Source of the DNA: Paucibacter sp. B2R-40
Lineage (GTDB): Bacteria; Pseudomonadota; Gammaproteobacteria; Burkholderiales; Burkholderiaceae_C
DNA length: 64,000 bases
Direction of reading: 5' to 3'
NCBI RefSeq assembly: GCF_025717555.1
Contig: NZ_JAJIRP010000004.1
Span: 249,426 to 313,425, forward strand
A program made the position numbers and the translations under genes. Positions 1 through 10,565 of this stretch are shown piece after piece (within the stretch, counting starts at the first letter, position 1; the number at the start of each line of letters is the position of its first letter). The notes under the pieces were generated by a model. The model was not told the origin of the DNA. It ran no database searches and was given only the letters and a program-made list of their open reading frames with translations.

Positions 1-1245
1 ATGGCTGCGCTGCCACAGCCCAAGCATCAGCTCATCCAAATTACTTGGCGCCGCGTTGGCGCTGCGCAAGCTCAGATCCAGCGCCAGGCCGAGCAATGCG
101 CCCTTGGTGTAGTAGCTGATGGTGCTGTTGGGTGAGTTCTCGTCGGGGCGGTAATACTTGACCCAGGTGTCAAAGCTGGCTTGCGCCAAGCTCTGTACCT
201 TGCGCCCAGGCGTTGCCAGCACCGAGTTGTAGGTGGTGGTCAGCAACTTCAAATAGCGCGCCTCGTCGATCAGGCCGCAGCGCACCAGCATCAGCTCGTC
301 GTAATAGCTGGTGAAACCCTCGAAGAACCACAGCAGCTCGGTGTAGTTCTCCTGCGTGTAGTCCAGCGCTGCGAAGTTGTCGGGCTTGAGCTGTTTGACG
401 TTCCAGCTGTGAAAATACTCATGGCTGATCAGCCCCAGCAAGCGCACATAGCCCTCGCTCAGCTCGGCCTGCCCCACACGCGGCAGATCGCGGCGCGGAG
501 CAATCAGCGCGGTGCTGGCACGGTGTTCAAGCCCGCCGTAGCCGTCTTCCACCGCATTCAGAAAGAAAATGTAGCGGCCGAAAGGGGCCAGGCTATGACG
601 CTTGCCCTGCCAAAATGCCAACTGCGCCTCGCAGATGCGTTGCGAGTCCGCCAATAAACGCTCGCCGTCAAAGACCGGCAAAGCGCCACTCACGACTATT
701 TTGTGCGGCACGCCGGCGGCCACGAAGTCGCCTTGCCAAAACTGCCCCAGCTCAAACGGGTGGTCGACCAACTCGTCGTAATTTGCCGCCTGGTAATGCC
801 CATCCGGCGTCTGCGCCATCGCGCTGGCGACTTGCCAGTCCTCGGGCAAGGTGCCAAAGGCGATCACATGGCTATCCTGCTCGTGGCCATGCACACGCAG
901 GCACAAACCAGTGCCATTGAAGAAGCCCCGGCTGGCATCCAAAAATGCCGCCCGCACCGAGCTGTCAAAAGCATAGACCTGATAGCTCAGCGTCAAGGGC
1001 TCGGAGCCGCTGCAATGCGCCTGCCAAGTGGCCTTGTCCAGCTGCTGCAAAGCCACCGACCGGCCTGCTTGCAAGGCCTCAAGCCCACTCAAATGCCGCG
1101 CAAACTCGCGCAACAAATAGCTGCCCGGAATCCAGGCCGGCAGGCTGAGTTGCTGCAACTCAGCTGGCGTAGCCAGCGTCAGGCTGACTTTGAAGACATG
1201 AGTCTTGGGCTCTGGCAGTTCGATCAGGTAACGGATAGCGCTCAT
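1..1245 (-). CDS. M61 family peptidase (glycyl aminopeptidase type), C-terminus beyond window
   Basis: Reading leftwards from the ATG at 1245, the frame stays open to the window edge (415 codons seen), so the C-terminus is missing. The translation carries the zinc-metallopeptidase motif HEYFH at residues 275-279, followed by SWNVKQLKP, and a GGLEH segment before it. This arrangement is typical of the M61 family, which releases N-terminal glycine or alanine from peptides. M61 proteins usually have an N-terminal beta domain, the catalytic domain and a C-terminal PDZ domain; the PDZ part would lie outside the window. The gene starts 9 bases after the DUF3429 gene and is probably the last member of a minus-strand operon that begins at the UbiH-like gene. 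No signal peptide is evident. The family call is firm; the substrate is not known. Confidence 0.88.
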   Translation of the reverse strand, partial: MSAIRYLIELPEPKTHVFKVSLTLATPAELQQLSLPAWIPGSYLLREFARHLSGLEALQAGRSVALQQLDKATWQAHCSGSEPLTLSYQVYAFDSSVRAAFLDASRGFFNGTGLCLRVHGHEQDSHVIAFGTLPEDWQVASAMAQTPDGHYQAANYDELVDHPFELGQFWQGDFVAAGVPHKIVVSGALPVFDGERLLADSQRICEAQLAFWQGKRHSLAPFGRYIFFLNAVEDGYGGLEHRASTALIAPRRDLPRVGQAELSEGYVRLLGLISHEYFHSWNVKQLKPDNFAALDYTQENYTELLWFFEGFTSYYDELMLVRCGLIDEARYLKLLTTTYNSVLATPGRKVQSLAQASFDTWVKYYRPDENSPNSTISYYTKGALLGLALDLSLRSANAAPSNLDELMLGLWQRSH

Positions 1246-1254
1246 CGTGTCGTT

Positions 1255-1716
1255 TCAACTTCCGGCCGCAGCCAAAAAGCAGCACAGGGCCGCCACCGCA
1301 CTGAGCCGAAAACGCAAAGTCAACCAGGCCGCCGCACCCAGCGCCGGATAGAGCCGGCGATCGACCAGATAGCACACGATCAACATCACGCCGTGTAACA
1401 CCAAGCCGGCATAGGCCGGCATCACCAGCGCCACCCAGGCACCCAGCGAAGGCAGCACGCCCCAGACAAAGGGCTGCGCCGAAGCTTCGACCTGCCTGAA
1501 GCCCAAACCCCAGTAAATGCCGCCCAAAAACGAGATGATCAGCGCGGCGTAGGCCGACAAAGCGAAACTGATCCAGGCGTGCGCTTCGGCGTCACGCCCA
1601 CCCACCAACCAGACCAGCGCCGCCCCAATGACAAAGGGCAAAAGCCCCAGATGGCCCAGGCGCAGCGCCAGTGGATTCAGCGGCAATGGCTGGTGAGCAG
1701 TGGCGGCAACAGGCAT
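1255..1716 (-). CDS. DUF3429 family integral membrane protein
   Basis: This 153-residue protein is almost entirely hydrophobic, with about five membrane segments (for example around residues 22-40, 50-72 and 105-120) joined by short loops. The pattern and the FLGGIYWGL segment match the DUF3429 family of small inner-membrane proteins, whose function is not established. It lies between the DsbC-like gene (42 bases upstream) and the M61 peptidase gene (9 bases downstream) on the same strand and is probably co-transcribed with them. The start is the ATG at 1716. Confidence 0.75.
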   Translation of the reverse strand: MPVAATAHQPLPLNPLALRLGHLGLLPFVIGAALVWLVGGRDAEAHAWISFALSAYAALIISFLGGIYWGLGFRQVEASAQPFVWGVLPSLGAWVALVMPAYAGLVLHGVMLIVCYLVDRRLYPALGAAAWLTLRFRLSAVAALCCFLAAAGS

Positions 1717-1758
1717 GTGCTCAGACTCCGGGGCTGGTGAACAGAGAGGACGCTTGTA

Positions 1759-2484
1759 TCAAGACTTGCCCAGCGCCTGCAGGCGCTTTTCCAATTGCTC
1801 GGCACTTAGAGCACCCGGAGCGCGGCTACCGTCTTCAAAAATGATCGCCGGTGTGCCGCTGACATGGCTGCGTTTGGACAAGGCAAGATTGCGCTCGATC
1901 GCGCTGTCGTCGCAAGCACCCACGGGCTTGGCCGGTGCCTTGCCGTCGAGCATCCAGGCACGCCAGGTGGCGGTCGTGTCCTTGGCGCACCAGACCGAGC
2001 GAGCCTTCTCGGGCGAATCGCCGCCCAGAATCGGGATCAAGAAGGTGTACACCGTCAGGTCTTTGACGTCCTGCAAGGAGCGCTCGAAGCGCTTGCAATA
2101 GCCGCAGTTCGGGTCAGAAAAAATCGCAATCCGGCGCTTGCCGTCGCCGGTCTTCCAAACCACGGCGTCCTTCAGCGGCAGGCTGGCAAAGTCGACCGTT
2201 TGCAGTTTCATGACGCGCTCTTCGGTCAGGTTCTTGCGCGTGCGAAGGTCGATCAGCTCGCCTTCGATCAAGTAGCTGCCGGTCGCATCGGTGTAGCGAA
2301 TTTCGTTACCAATGCGAACTTCCCAAAGGCCCGGCATAGGGCTTGGCTTCACTTCGTCAACCTTGGGCAGGCTGGCCAAGCGTTCGGCCAGATTCTTGCG
2401 GATGACTGCCTCATTGGCCTGCGCCGACAAGCTCAGCAAGAGTGCGGCGGCGATGATCGTGGTGGTGGCTTTCAACATTTTCAT
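1759..2484 (-). CDS. dsbC: Periplasmic thiol:disulfide isomerase DsbC/DsbG family
   Basis: The product (241 residues) begins with a clear signal peptide (residues 1 to about 23, cut after AQA). An N-terminal dimerisation region and a thioredoxin-fold catalytic domain follow, with the active-site motif CGYC at residues 127-130 preceded by FSDPN. DsbC proteins shuffle wrong disulfides in exported proteins and are kept reduced by DsbD. An in-frame start 15 codons upstream would place non-signal residues before the leader, so the ATG at 2484 is preferred. It lies 28 bases downstream of the UbiH-like gene and is probably in its operon. DsbG is the main alternative name; the CGYC motif favours DsbC. 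Confidence 0.9.
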   Translation of the reverse strand: MKMLKATTTIIAAALLLSLSAQANEAVIRKNLAERLASLPKVDEVKPSPMPGLWEVRIGNEIRYTDATGSYLIEGELIDLRTRKNLTEERVMKLQTVDFASLPLKDAVVWKTGDGKRRIAIFSDPNCGYCKRFERSLQDVKDLTVYTFLIPILGGDSPEKARSVWCAKDTTATWRAWMLDGKAPAKPVGACDDSAIERNLALSKRSHVSGTPAIIFEDGSRAPGALSAEQLEKRLQALGKS

Positions 2485-2512
2485 GGTGTCCGGAACTAGG
2501 CAAAAGAGGAAA

Positions 2513-3625
2513 TCAAAGACCCAAGGCACGCGTCGTCAACCAACGCTTCAAGGGTGGAACAGAATTCAGCGCACTCAAGCCCTTGTTGCGTAACTCGCGC
2601 AAGGGCATCGCTTCACTGGCAAAAACCTTCAGCAAGCCATCGGTCAGCTCGCCCATGGCCCAATTGGGCGTCATGCGCGAGCGCGCGAAGCGACGCAGCA
2701 GACGCTCATCGCCGGCCGAGCGCCAAGCTTCTTTGCTGGCCAACACAGCGGCCAAACTGGCCACGTCGGCCAGACCAAGATTGAGCCCCTGGCCTGCCAG
2801 AGGATGGACCAAGTGCGCCGCATCCCCGAGCAGCACCCAACCCGGCCCTTGTACCGGCTCGGCCTGCGCACGCGCCAAAGGCCATGAAGACAGGCCTGAG
2901 GCGAGACTCAAAGTACCCGCCTCAGCGCCAGTGGCGGCATTCAAGGCCGCCTCGAACTCGGCCGGCGGCGCGGCGAGCAAGTCCAGCGCTTGCTGATCGG
3001 GCAAGGACCACACCAAGCCGTAGGACGCGCCGGCGCTGGGTTTTTCAATCGGCAACAGGGCCAGCACATCGGGTGATCTGAACCATTGCCGCGCGACACC
3101 TTGGTGGGCTTGGTCGGAGCTCAGACGCGCGGCGATTGCACGGTGGCCGTAGGCATGGGACTCAAAGCGCACACCCAACTCGGCGCGCTGCAGCGAGTCT
3201 CGGCCTTCACACAAGGCCGTCAAATCGGCCGGCACCGCGGCATCGACGATCTGCACATGAGGGGAAAACCGCAGGGCTGTGGCGAGTTGCTGTTCCAGCG
3301 CACCGGCGTCCACAATAAAAGCCAGCTCTGCCACGCCTTGCTGCCAGGCCGAAAACTCCAGCATGGCACCGGCCTGATCACCACTGACCTTGATGTCGTA
3401 GACCGGACTGATCGCATCAACAGGCAATGAATCCCAGACCTTGAGCTCGCGCAGCAGCCGTACCGACGCTGCATTCAAGGCATAGCTGCGCACATCTTCG
3501 CGCTGGGCCAAACTGGCCTCGGCGCTGCCCAGCAATGCCACGCGCAGGCCTTGTGCCCCCAGGGCCAACGCCAAGCTGCGCCCGACACAACCCGAGCCAC
3601 GAACCAAGACCTCATATCTATGCAT
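2513..3625 (-). CDS. UbiH/UbiF/VisC-family FAD-dependent monooxygenase (ubiquinone biosynthesis)
   Basis: The 370-residue product has the N-terminal dinucleotide-binding pattern (VRGSGCVGRSLAL near residue 8) and the second flavin-binding motif GDAAHLVHPLAGQGLNLGL in the C-terminal half. These are signatures of the aromatic-ring hydroxylases that act in ubiquinone synthesis (UbiH, UbiI, UbiF and relatives). The start was set at the ATG at 3625 because the flavin motif must be N-terminal; upstream in-frame codons would add about 62 unrelated residues. Which ring position it hydroxylates cannot be read from the sequence. It is divergent from ychF, with 106 bases between the two starts, and heads the minus-strand operon that continues with dsbC. 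Confidence 0.88.
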   Translation of the reverse strand: MHRYEVLVRGSGCVGRSLALALGAQGLRVALLGSAEASLAQREDVRSYALNAASVRLLRELKVWDSLPVDAISPVYDIKVSGDQAGAMLEFSAWQQGVAELAFIVDAGALEQQLATALRFSPHVQIVDAAVPADLTALCEGRDSLQRAELGVRFESHAYGHRAIAARLSSDQAHQGVARQWFRSPDVLALLPIEKPSAGASYGLVWSLPDQQALDLLAAPPAEFEAALNAATGAEAGTLSLASGLSSWPLARAQAEPVQGPGWVLLGDAAHLVHPLAGQGLNLGLADVASLAAVLASKEAWRSAGDERLLRRFARSRMTPNWAMGELTDGLLKVFASEAMPLRELRNKGLSALNSVPPLKRWLTTRALGL

Positions 3626-3731
3626 TGGGCCATTGTAGGCAAGCGGCTGAAGGGCCTCGGATCGAAGCTTTATACAGGAGCGTCTAAAATCTCGCCTTTG
3701 CGTCTCCCGCACCACACCCAGAAAGCCTTCC

Positions 3732-4820
<1,089 letters not shown>

Positions 4821-4861
4821 CAGCCTTCGCTATCGAATAGCTGTTTGACAGGCTTAGGCAC

Positions 4862-4871
4862 TGTGGACACA
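4862..4871 (+). repeat. Left terminal inverted repeat of island
   Basis: TGTGGACACA lies 41 bases behind the ychF stop codon and matches the reverse complement of 27354-27363 exactly over 10 bases. A related octamer, ATGTGTCC (4893-4900), lies just before the recombinase start, so these sites may serve both as recombinase-binding sites and as operators. CAGTTATG at 4888-4895 also recurs inverted near the right end (27289-27296). Confidence 0.5.
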
Positions 4872-4902
4872 ATACTGAGCATATGCACAGTTATGTGTCC
4901 GT

Positions 4903-6336
4903 ATGCCTATAGCTTCAATTCTCGTCCTTCCGATCCACCGGCCCACCAAGGTCGCCCTCGAACCGGGCGAAGGTCGAATCCCCGTTGATCACCAGGTACG
5001 CGGTCAGCGGGTCAAGTACTGGCGCGAACTGCGCACTTCCAAGGCCACCAAGTGGGACACCTTCCCGCACTTCCCCGTCGTACTCAACGCCGACGGATCC
5101 CCGTGGGAGCCGGGCTATCTGTGGCTTTTGGACCGCGCTCGCACCCAGCCTCTGAAGACATCCACGCTGCGTCCACTTGCTGAGGCGCTGCGGGACTACA
5201 AGGTCTGGTTGGATGATGAAAAATTGGCGTGGGATGACTTCTCCGCCGACCATAAGCTCCTGCGGCCGACCTATCGCTACAGATCACACGTCAACGATCT
5301 GATCAAACGGGGTGTAATCAAGTCAAGTACCGCTGCACGGCGCATGAGCGTCGTGATCCAGTTCTACCGGTGGGTCTCGGATAACCAGGACCTCCTGGCT
5401 TGCCAGTTGCAGAACGCCCCATGGATCGAGCGAGAAATCGGCCTGGAACTCCGGGACAGCAAGGGCTTCAAGCAAGTTCTGGCCGTCACCACGACCGACA
5501 TCTCCATCAAGGTGCCTCGGCGTGATTACGCCTGGGACAAAACCATCAACGACGGCGGAAAGCTCCTGCCGCTGTCACACAAAGAGCAGAAGGTGTTGGT
5601 CTCGGCTCTCAAGGAACTAGGCAACCGCGACTTTGAGTTGATGCATTACGTATCCCTGCTGACAGGTGCGCGGATTCAAACCGTGCTGACGCTGCGATGG
5701 GGCTCATTCGCACGGCCGCCTGACCAGATCAATCACTGGCCGATGAAGTTGCAGTGTGGACCCGGCACCGGGGTTGACACCAAAGGGGATGTTGCGGACG
5801 TTTACCTGAGCGTCCACAGGCAGCTTTACGAGTGGCTTCACGTGTACTCGACCTCACCGCGATCGGCCAAGCGGCGGGAGAAATCTCTGCTCAAGCAGGC
5901 CGAAATCAATTACCTGTTCCTGAGCAACCAGGGCGGGCCGTACTACGAGTCCAAGGATGACATCAACGCCATCCGGGACTCCGCGGAGCCGATGAAGCGC
6001 TCTTCCTCTACCGGTCAGAACCTTCGAGCCTTCATCAAGGATAAGGTCACCCCGCTGATGCAGAAGACCTTGCCGGGCTTTGAGTACCGGTTCCACGACC
6101 TGCGCGCCACCTTCGGCACCAACTGGATTGACTCGGTCACCAAGGGCGGTGACACCCGGGAGCGCTACATGTGGTGCCGCGAGCAGCTCCGCAAACTCAT
6201 GTGGCACAAGCAGGCCACGACCACGGACGGGTACATCGAATACCGGCAGCACATGCACATGCTGGAAACCGCGCTTGAGGGTTGGAACACTACCCTGCTG
6301 GATCTGATCGCTTCGGCAGGCGAAGAGAAAGCGTAG
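4903..6336 (+). CDS. Tyrosine site-specific recombinase, first of the trio
   Basis: The 477-residue product has a complete tyrosine-recombinase catalytic set: R257 in TGARIQTVLTLRW, H398-x-x-R401 in HDLRATFGTNW, H435 in WHKQATTTDGY and the nucleophile Y444. An N-terminal SAM-like DNA-binding region precedes it (about 85-165). This is the member most likely to be catalytically active at the island ends, since it lies closest to the left repeat. No good ribosome-binding site precedes the ATG at 4903; ATGTGTCC sits where it would be expected, and the true start could be a nearby alternative codon. The gene continues into the second recombinase gene with 41 bases between stop and next start. Confidence 0.9.
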   Translation: MPIASILVLPIHRPTKVALEPGEGRIPVDHQVRGQRVKYWRELRTSKATKWDTFPHFPVVLNADGSPWEPGYLWLLDRARTQPLKTSTLRPLAEALRDYKVWLDDEKLAWDDFSADHKLLRPTYRYRSHVNDLIKRGVIKSSTAARRMSVVIQFYRWVSDNQDLLACQLQNAPWIEREIGLELRDSKGFKQVLAVTTTDISIKVPRRDYAWDKTINDGGKLLPLSHKEQKVLVSALKELGNRDFELMHYVSLLTGARIQTVLTLRWGSFARPPDQINHWPMKLQCGPGTGVDTKGDVADVYLSVHRQLYEWLHVYSTSPRSAKRREKSLLKQAEINYLFLSNQGGPYYESKDDINAIRDSAEPMKRSSSTGQNLRAFIKDKVTPLMQKTLPGFEYRFHDLRATFGTNWIDSVTKGGDTRERYMWCREQLRKLMWHKQATTTDGYIEYRQHMHMLETALEGWNTTLLDLIASAGEEKA

Positions 6337-6377
6337 AACCGCAAAGCGGCAAGCAATACAGGGAGAGTCACTTGAAG

Positions 6378-8204
6378 ATGTCCAGTTGGATCACTGCGAA
6401 CAAGACCTTCGTCGCCGCGCTTCCGCACCTCAAGTTCCCCCTCAAGCCCGGGCTACCGGACGTCTTTGCGCCTCAGAGCACCGTCATGAAAATCGAGGGG
6501 GCTAGAAAGGCGCACACGTATCTGTGGTGTTACCTGGAGCGCGATTTGTTAGGCGCATCCGTACACCGGTTCAACCCACAGAGCCTCTCCGCGCGGCGGG
6601 TCCAGGATCTGCCTCATGCATTGGAACTACTGAGCAAGCAGCAGACCTTCGAAAACCTCCGCCCAAGCTCCGTGATAACCGAGCTCACTTTGCTCTCAAG
6701 CCTCATGAAGTGGGCCGACGGCCCCGTCCATAAGGGCAAGTTCGAATCGATACTCAGCGACCCCGATGTTGCCCTACTGGCTCTGAAGGCGCACCACACC
6801 TACCTCAGGCAGCGACTGCAGGGGCATGGAGGCCACAAGCGCATCAGAAGCAACGTGGCAGGCCAGATGGACTCAGCCGCAATCAAGGCAATGTCTGCGA
6901 TCCACGGCCGCGAGTACGGCAACCTGATTGAGCCGCTGAGTACGGCGCCCGGTCCGGGAGTCAAAGCCCCCAAGACCGAAGACGTCAAGAACTTCATGTC
7001 ATGCGTCCAGGGGGTGTTCGACTCCATCGTTCGGTTGACGAATCAAACACAAAGTGGCGACCCTATAAGGCCATTGACCGAGGTCGATTCCGTATCCGGC
7101 GAAATCATCTGGAACTGCGACGGCAAGGAACAGCGCCAGGAGGTCATCAATTCCAACCGCTCTCGGCTGATGGAGATCGGCTGCATTGCCTTCGCGGCTT
7201 TGTGTCTGGGCGACTCAGGCGCGAACCTGGCTCAGATCCAGGCGTATGAAACTCCGGACGACTTGGAAGAGCAACTCAGCGATCCCGAGAGGATCACGCT
7301 CAAGCAGAAGGTGATTAAGTTCCGAGCCGGGGGCAAGTACGCGCCAGTCCACCTCACGGCCACGAGCTCTACCCGCCTTCGGGCCTACCTGGCGCTGCGA
7401 CAGAACTTGATCAGGCGGCTTGATTGCCCTGACCTCGAACAGATGTTCATTCGGGGCGACCGAGGAGGGTCGGGGAACAAGATCATCGGGATCGCTCCGA
7501 TCACAATGGCCTTCTCCAACGACCTCAGAAGTCGGTTTCACTCCCTATGCATTGAACTGCCGAAGGTCACCATGCAGCAATTGCGTGTGCACCGTCAGGG
7601 GGACTTCGCTCGAAAGCACAACCCGAGGGTGGTGGCAGACATGACCGGCAACACGGTCGAAACCGCCATCAAGGCCTACAACAAGATCGCGGCGGAAGAG
7701 GCACGCGAAGAGATGACACCCTTCTTGGTCAACTTGACCCAGGTGGTGAGATCCAACGCTGAACAGAGGCCCACAACCAAGATTGCCGTGGGCGAGTGCG
7801 ACGACCATGGCAACCCCAAGGCGATCGCTGAGAACCCACTGGTCACACCAGACTGCAAGAAGACCCAGGGTTGCTTTTTCTGCGACAAATACAGACTTCA
7901 TGCCGATGAACTTGACGCGGCCAAGCTGATGAGTTGCAGGGCTGTCCTCGAACGGCTCGATCCCGCCCACGGATCCGGTGCAGCAGAAAAGGTCTATGTG
8001 GTCGTCGTGGACCGGATCACTTCTCTTCTGTTGGAGATCAAGCGCCAGAACCCGAGCGCCCACGAACGGGCCAGGCAACAGGTGGTCGAGCAAGGGAATC
8101 TGACCCGGTACTGGGCATTGCGGCTGCAACAACTCCACACCCTGGGGCTCCTGGGCGCCAAGCCCAACACGTACGGCTCCTCCAACTCAAACACTCAACC
8201 TTGA
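6378..8204 (+). CDS. Tyrosine-recombinase-like protein with degenerate active site, second of the trio
   Basis: This protein (608 residues from the ATG at 6378) has the overall layout of a large phage-integrase-fold protein, but key positions are altered. The box I arginine is replaced by asparagine (SGANLAQI, N283). The box II histidine is lost (QQLR, with R403 kept), and no histidine stands before the candidate tyrosine (Y434 in AIKAYNK). A C-terminal cluster C493-x5-C499-x2-C502 may bind zinc. It is similar in size and position to TnpB of Tn554-type elements and to the large members of the Gamma-Mobile-Trio module. It may act as a structural or targeting subunit rather than a cleaving enzyme. 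A TTG codon at 6372, better spaced from GGGAG at 6361, is an alternative start. Confidence 0.75.
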   Translation: MSSWITANKTFVAALPHLKFPLKPGLPDVFAPQSTVMKIEGARKAHTYLWCYLERDLLGASVHRFNPQSLSARRVQDLPHALELLSKQQTFENLRPSSVITELTLLSSLMKWADGPVHKGKFESILSDPDVALLALKAHHTYLRQRLQGHGGHKRIRSNVAGQMDSAAIKAMSAIHGREYGNLIEPLSTAPGPGVKAPKTEDVKNFMSCVQGVFDSIVRLTNQTQSGDPIRPLTEVDSVSGEIIWNCDGKEQRQEVINSNRSRLMEIGCIAFAALCLGDSGANLAQIQAYETPDDLEEQLSDPERITLKQKVIKFRAGGKYAPVHLTATSSTRLRAYLALRQNLIRRLDCPDLEQMFIRGDRGGSGNKIIGIAPITMAFSNDLRSRFHSLCIELPKVTMQQLRVHRQGDFARKHNPRVVADMTGNTVETAIKAYNKIAAEEAREEMTPFLVNLTQVVRSNAEQRPTTKIAVGECDDHGNPKAIAENPLVTPDCKKTQGCFFCDKYRLHADELDAAKLMSCRAVLERLDPAHGSGAAEKVYVVVVDRITSLLLEIKRQNPSAHERARQQVVEQGNLTRYWALRLQQLHTLGLLGAKPNTYGSSNSNTQP

Positions 8205-8214
8205 GGGCCGCGCC

Positions 8215-10191
8215 ATGAAGCACATAGACATCGATCTGAGGGCTGAGGCGCCGCGCACAGCAGAGGCCGCCGGAGGCTTACCGCCAGATGCAGAGGCGGC
8301 TGCATCGGTTGCGCCGTACTTCGACCCGGAGACGGTGGTGACCCTTGACGTGAACGGCCAACCCCTGAGTCTATACAAGTATCCCTCCTGGGACTTCCGT
8401 GCACTCAGCGCGGATGGCAACACCACTCAGAGTCTGTACTTCTTCGAGGCGCAGCCTCTGCCAATGCCCCGGACCGTAAGCCTGCCCGATCTGGCTGCCT
8501 TGATCCGCGAGCAGCATAAGGCGCTGCTGTGGCTGCACATTGACGCGGGAAGGATGCGGGCGTTCAAGACGCTGGAAAGTGCAAACCACGCTTTGAACCG
8601 GCTGTCCAAGACTGCTTACTGCCAGGGGGTGAGCCTCTTCGACCTGATGACCGACCCGATCAGCATGACGGCCGCCGTTGCTAAAATGAACGTCGGCTGG
8701 GTCAAATCGACAAAGGCACTGATCAAGACTCTTTGGCGCCACCAAGATTTCCTCAAGGTTAATGGTGCTGTGAAGCTCAAGCAGCTTCAGGCCGCCATCA
8801 AGGAAGCATCCAGTGACGATTCAGGCAATGATCGTCAAACCCCCATTCTGCCCAGCCGCATCTACTGCGCAATCCTTGGCCGCCTGCTGGAGTCCTTGGA
8901 TGAAATCGAACAGGACCTCGACGAGGTACTCCAGGCATTCCAGGCCGAGCGCGCCGGCTCCCTTGATGCCCCGGACGGCCTGTCTGCCAAACAACTCGCT
9001 TCGCACAGACACAAGACCCTCGCCCACGTTGACGAATTCCTCAAGACCAAGGGATATGACCCCCAGTCAGGCGACAAACGAAAGCCCTTCCTCGAAGGCC
9101 TGCTGACTAGGACCCAGGCAAGGTTGATGCACACCGTCATCGCCTTCTCCGGGATGCGGGTCGGGGAGGCACTAATGTTGCCACTCCAAGGCGTGCTCGA
9201 AGACATCGAGTACCGCAACCAGATCCACTATGTGATCAAGGGGTACACCTCCAAGCTCGACAATGGAATCAAGCGCGCCGCCCAATGGGTCACCAGCCAT
9301 GAAGGACAGCGTGCGATCAAACTGGCCCAGCGGATCGCATTCACCATCCTGGATATCTACGGCGGTGATAACCCAACTCAAGGCCGTGCCCTGCTGTTCT
9401 GCAGCAGCTGCAATCCCTACAAGGCGAAGGACAAAACCCAGACGTACGCTGAAAATTTCATCCCGATGGACATTCGTCCGATCGTCATGCAGCAGGACAT
9501 CGACGAGCTCAATGCGATGGAGTTGGCTCGCCCTTGGCAGCGAGACGGTCTAGAGGTCGGAAAGCCCTGGCCGCTGACTTACCACCAATATCGTCGCAGC
9601 CTAGCGGTGTACGCCCACCGCTCAGGCATGGTGAGCCTTCCCGGCCTCAAAAGCCAACTACAGCACATCACTCAGGAGATGGCGTCCTACTACTCGGACG
9701 GCTTCTGCCGAGCGGTCAATCTGGTCTTCGACAAGGAACACTTCAGTCACGAATGGAAGGCAGCTGCATCGGAATCGAGCTACATGGCCTATACCTTGGC
9801 CATTCTGTTCAGCGATGAAGAGTTGATTGATGGCATTGGCGGCAAGGGGGCTGGTCGGATTGCCCAGGTGGTAGCCAACCGCTCAAAGGCCGAAACCCTC
9901 AAGCTGTTCGAGCAAGGCAAGCTCAAGTACAAGGAGACGGTACTAGGGGGCTGCGTGTCCACCGAGGAGTGCAAGCAAACCCCGTTGGAGCCGATCCCGT
10001 GGGATTGCATTGAGGGCGACTGCCCCAACGCCATCGTGTTCGGCAAGCGGCTGAACCGCTTGCTCGAAACCCAGCAAGCGGTGGTAGCCACGCTGGAATC
10101 AAATGAGCGTGGCAGCGTGGAGCACCGACTTGAGACCGACCACCTTAGGGTCCTGCTGAAGGCCCGCCAACGACTGCAGGAGACCCAATGA
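8215..10191 (+). CDS. Large tyrosine recombinase, third of the trio
   Basis: The product has 658 residues. Catalytic positions are visible: R315 in GMRVGEALMLP, H457-x-x-R460 in TYHQYRRSLAVYA, H484 in LQHITQEMASYY and the tyrosine pair 492/493. A long N-terminal region of about 290 residues precedes the catalytic domain. A cysteine cluster follows it (C580, C586, C598, C603), recalling the cluster in the second recombinase. The gene starts 10 bases after the second recombinase gene and overlaps the next small gene by four bases, so the module is one operon. Two apparently active recombinases flanking an inactive one is unusual for a simple integrase. Confidence 0.82.
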   Translation: MKHIDIDLRAEAPRTAEAAGGLPPDAEAAASVAPYFDPETVVTLDVNGQPLSLYKYPSWDFRALSADGNTTQSLYFFEAQPLPMPRTVSLPDLAALIREQHKALLWLHIDAGRMRAFKTLESANHALNRLSKTAYCQGVSLFDLMTDPISMTAAVAKMNVGWVKSTKALIKTLWRHQDFLKVNGAVKLKQLQAAIKEASSDDSGNDRQTPILPSRIYCAILGRLLESLDEIEQDLDEVLQAFQAERAGSLDAPDGLSAKQLASHRHKTLAHVDEFLKTKGYDPQSGDKRKPFLEGLLTRTQARLMHTVIAFSGMRVGEALMLPLQGVLEDIEYRNQIHYVIKGYTSKLDNGIKRAAQWVTSHEGQRAIKLAQRIAFTILDIYGGDNPTQGRALLFCSSCNPYKAKDKTQTYAENFIPMDIRPIVMQQDIDELNAMELARPWQRDGLEVGKPWPLTYHQYRRSLAVYAHRSGMVSLPGLKSQLQHITQEMASYYSDGFCRAVNLVFDKEHFSHEWKAAASESSYMAYTLAILFSDEELIDGIGGKGAGRIAQVVANRSKAETLKLFEQGKLKYKETVLGGCVSTEECKQTPLEPIPWDCIEGDCPNAIVFGKRLNRLLETQQAVVATLESNERGSVEHRLETDHLRVLLKARQRLQETQ

Positions 10192-10565
10192 GCGCACCAG
10201 TCCAGACCCAAAAGTACTACGAAGCCCTTGAGCGTCTGAAAGCACGCGGCGCTGCGATCAGCAACGATGCGGTGTCCATTGAAGCCGGCAGCGGTCGTGG
10301 GAGTATCAAGCGTTCACGCCCTGCCCATGCTGAACTGATAAGCGCTATAGACGCCGCAGCCGCCGAACAAGCGCAGGCCAAGCAGGACAGCGACCCGACG
10401 CCCGAACTCCGGGATCAGGTGAAGCAATTTGAGCATCGGCTCGATCAGTCCATGGATCGTGAATTGGCCCTGCTGAAGGAAGTACTGGATCAGCGGCTGA
10501 CGATCAAGCAGATGGCCGAAGAGATCCGGCAGTTGAAAATGGGCAGGCTTGTGGCGGTCCAGTAA
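10188..10565 (+). CDS. TnpC/GmtX-like accessory protein of recombinase module
   Basis: This 125-residue protein overlaps the third recombinase by the ATGA junction at 10188-10191. It has a short N-terminal region with a possible helix-turn-helix (about 10-45, including ALERLKARGAAISNDAVSIE) and a charged C-terminal helix that could form a coiled coil (about 75-118). Its length and place at the end of a recombinase operon match TnpC of Tn554 (125 residues) and the small third protein of related trio elements, which help to set orientation or recruit the recombinases. The assignment rests on size, position and the helical pattern, not on a specific motif. Confidence 0.6.
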   Translation: MSAPVQTQKYYEALERLKARGAAISNDAVSIEAGSGRGSIKRSRPAHAELISAIDAAAAEQAQAKQDSDPTPELRDQVKQFEHRLDQSMDRELALLKEVLDQRLTIKQMAEEIRQLKMGRLVAVQ

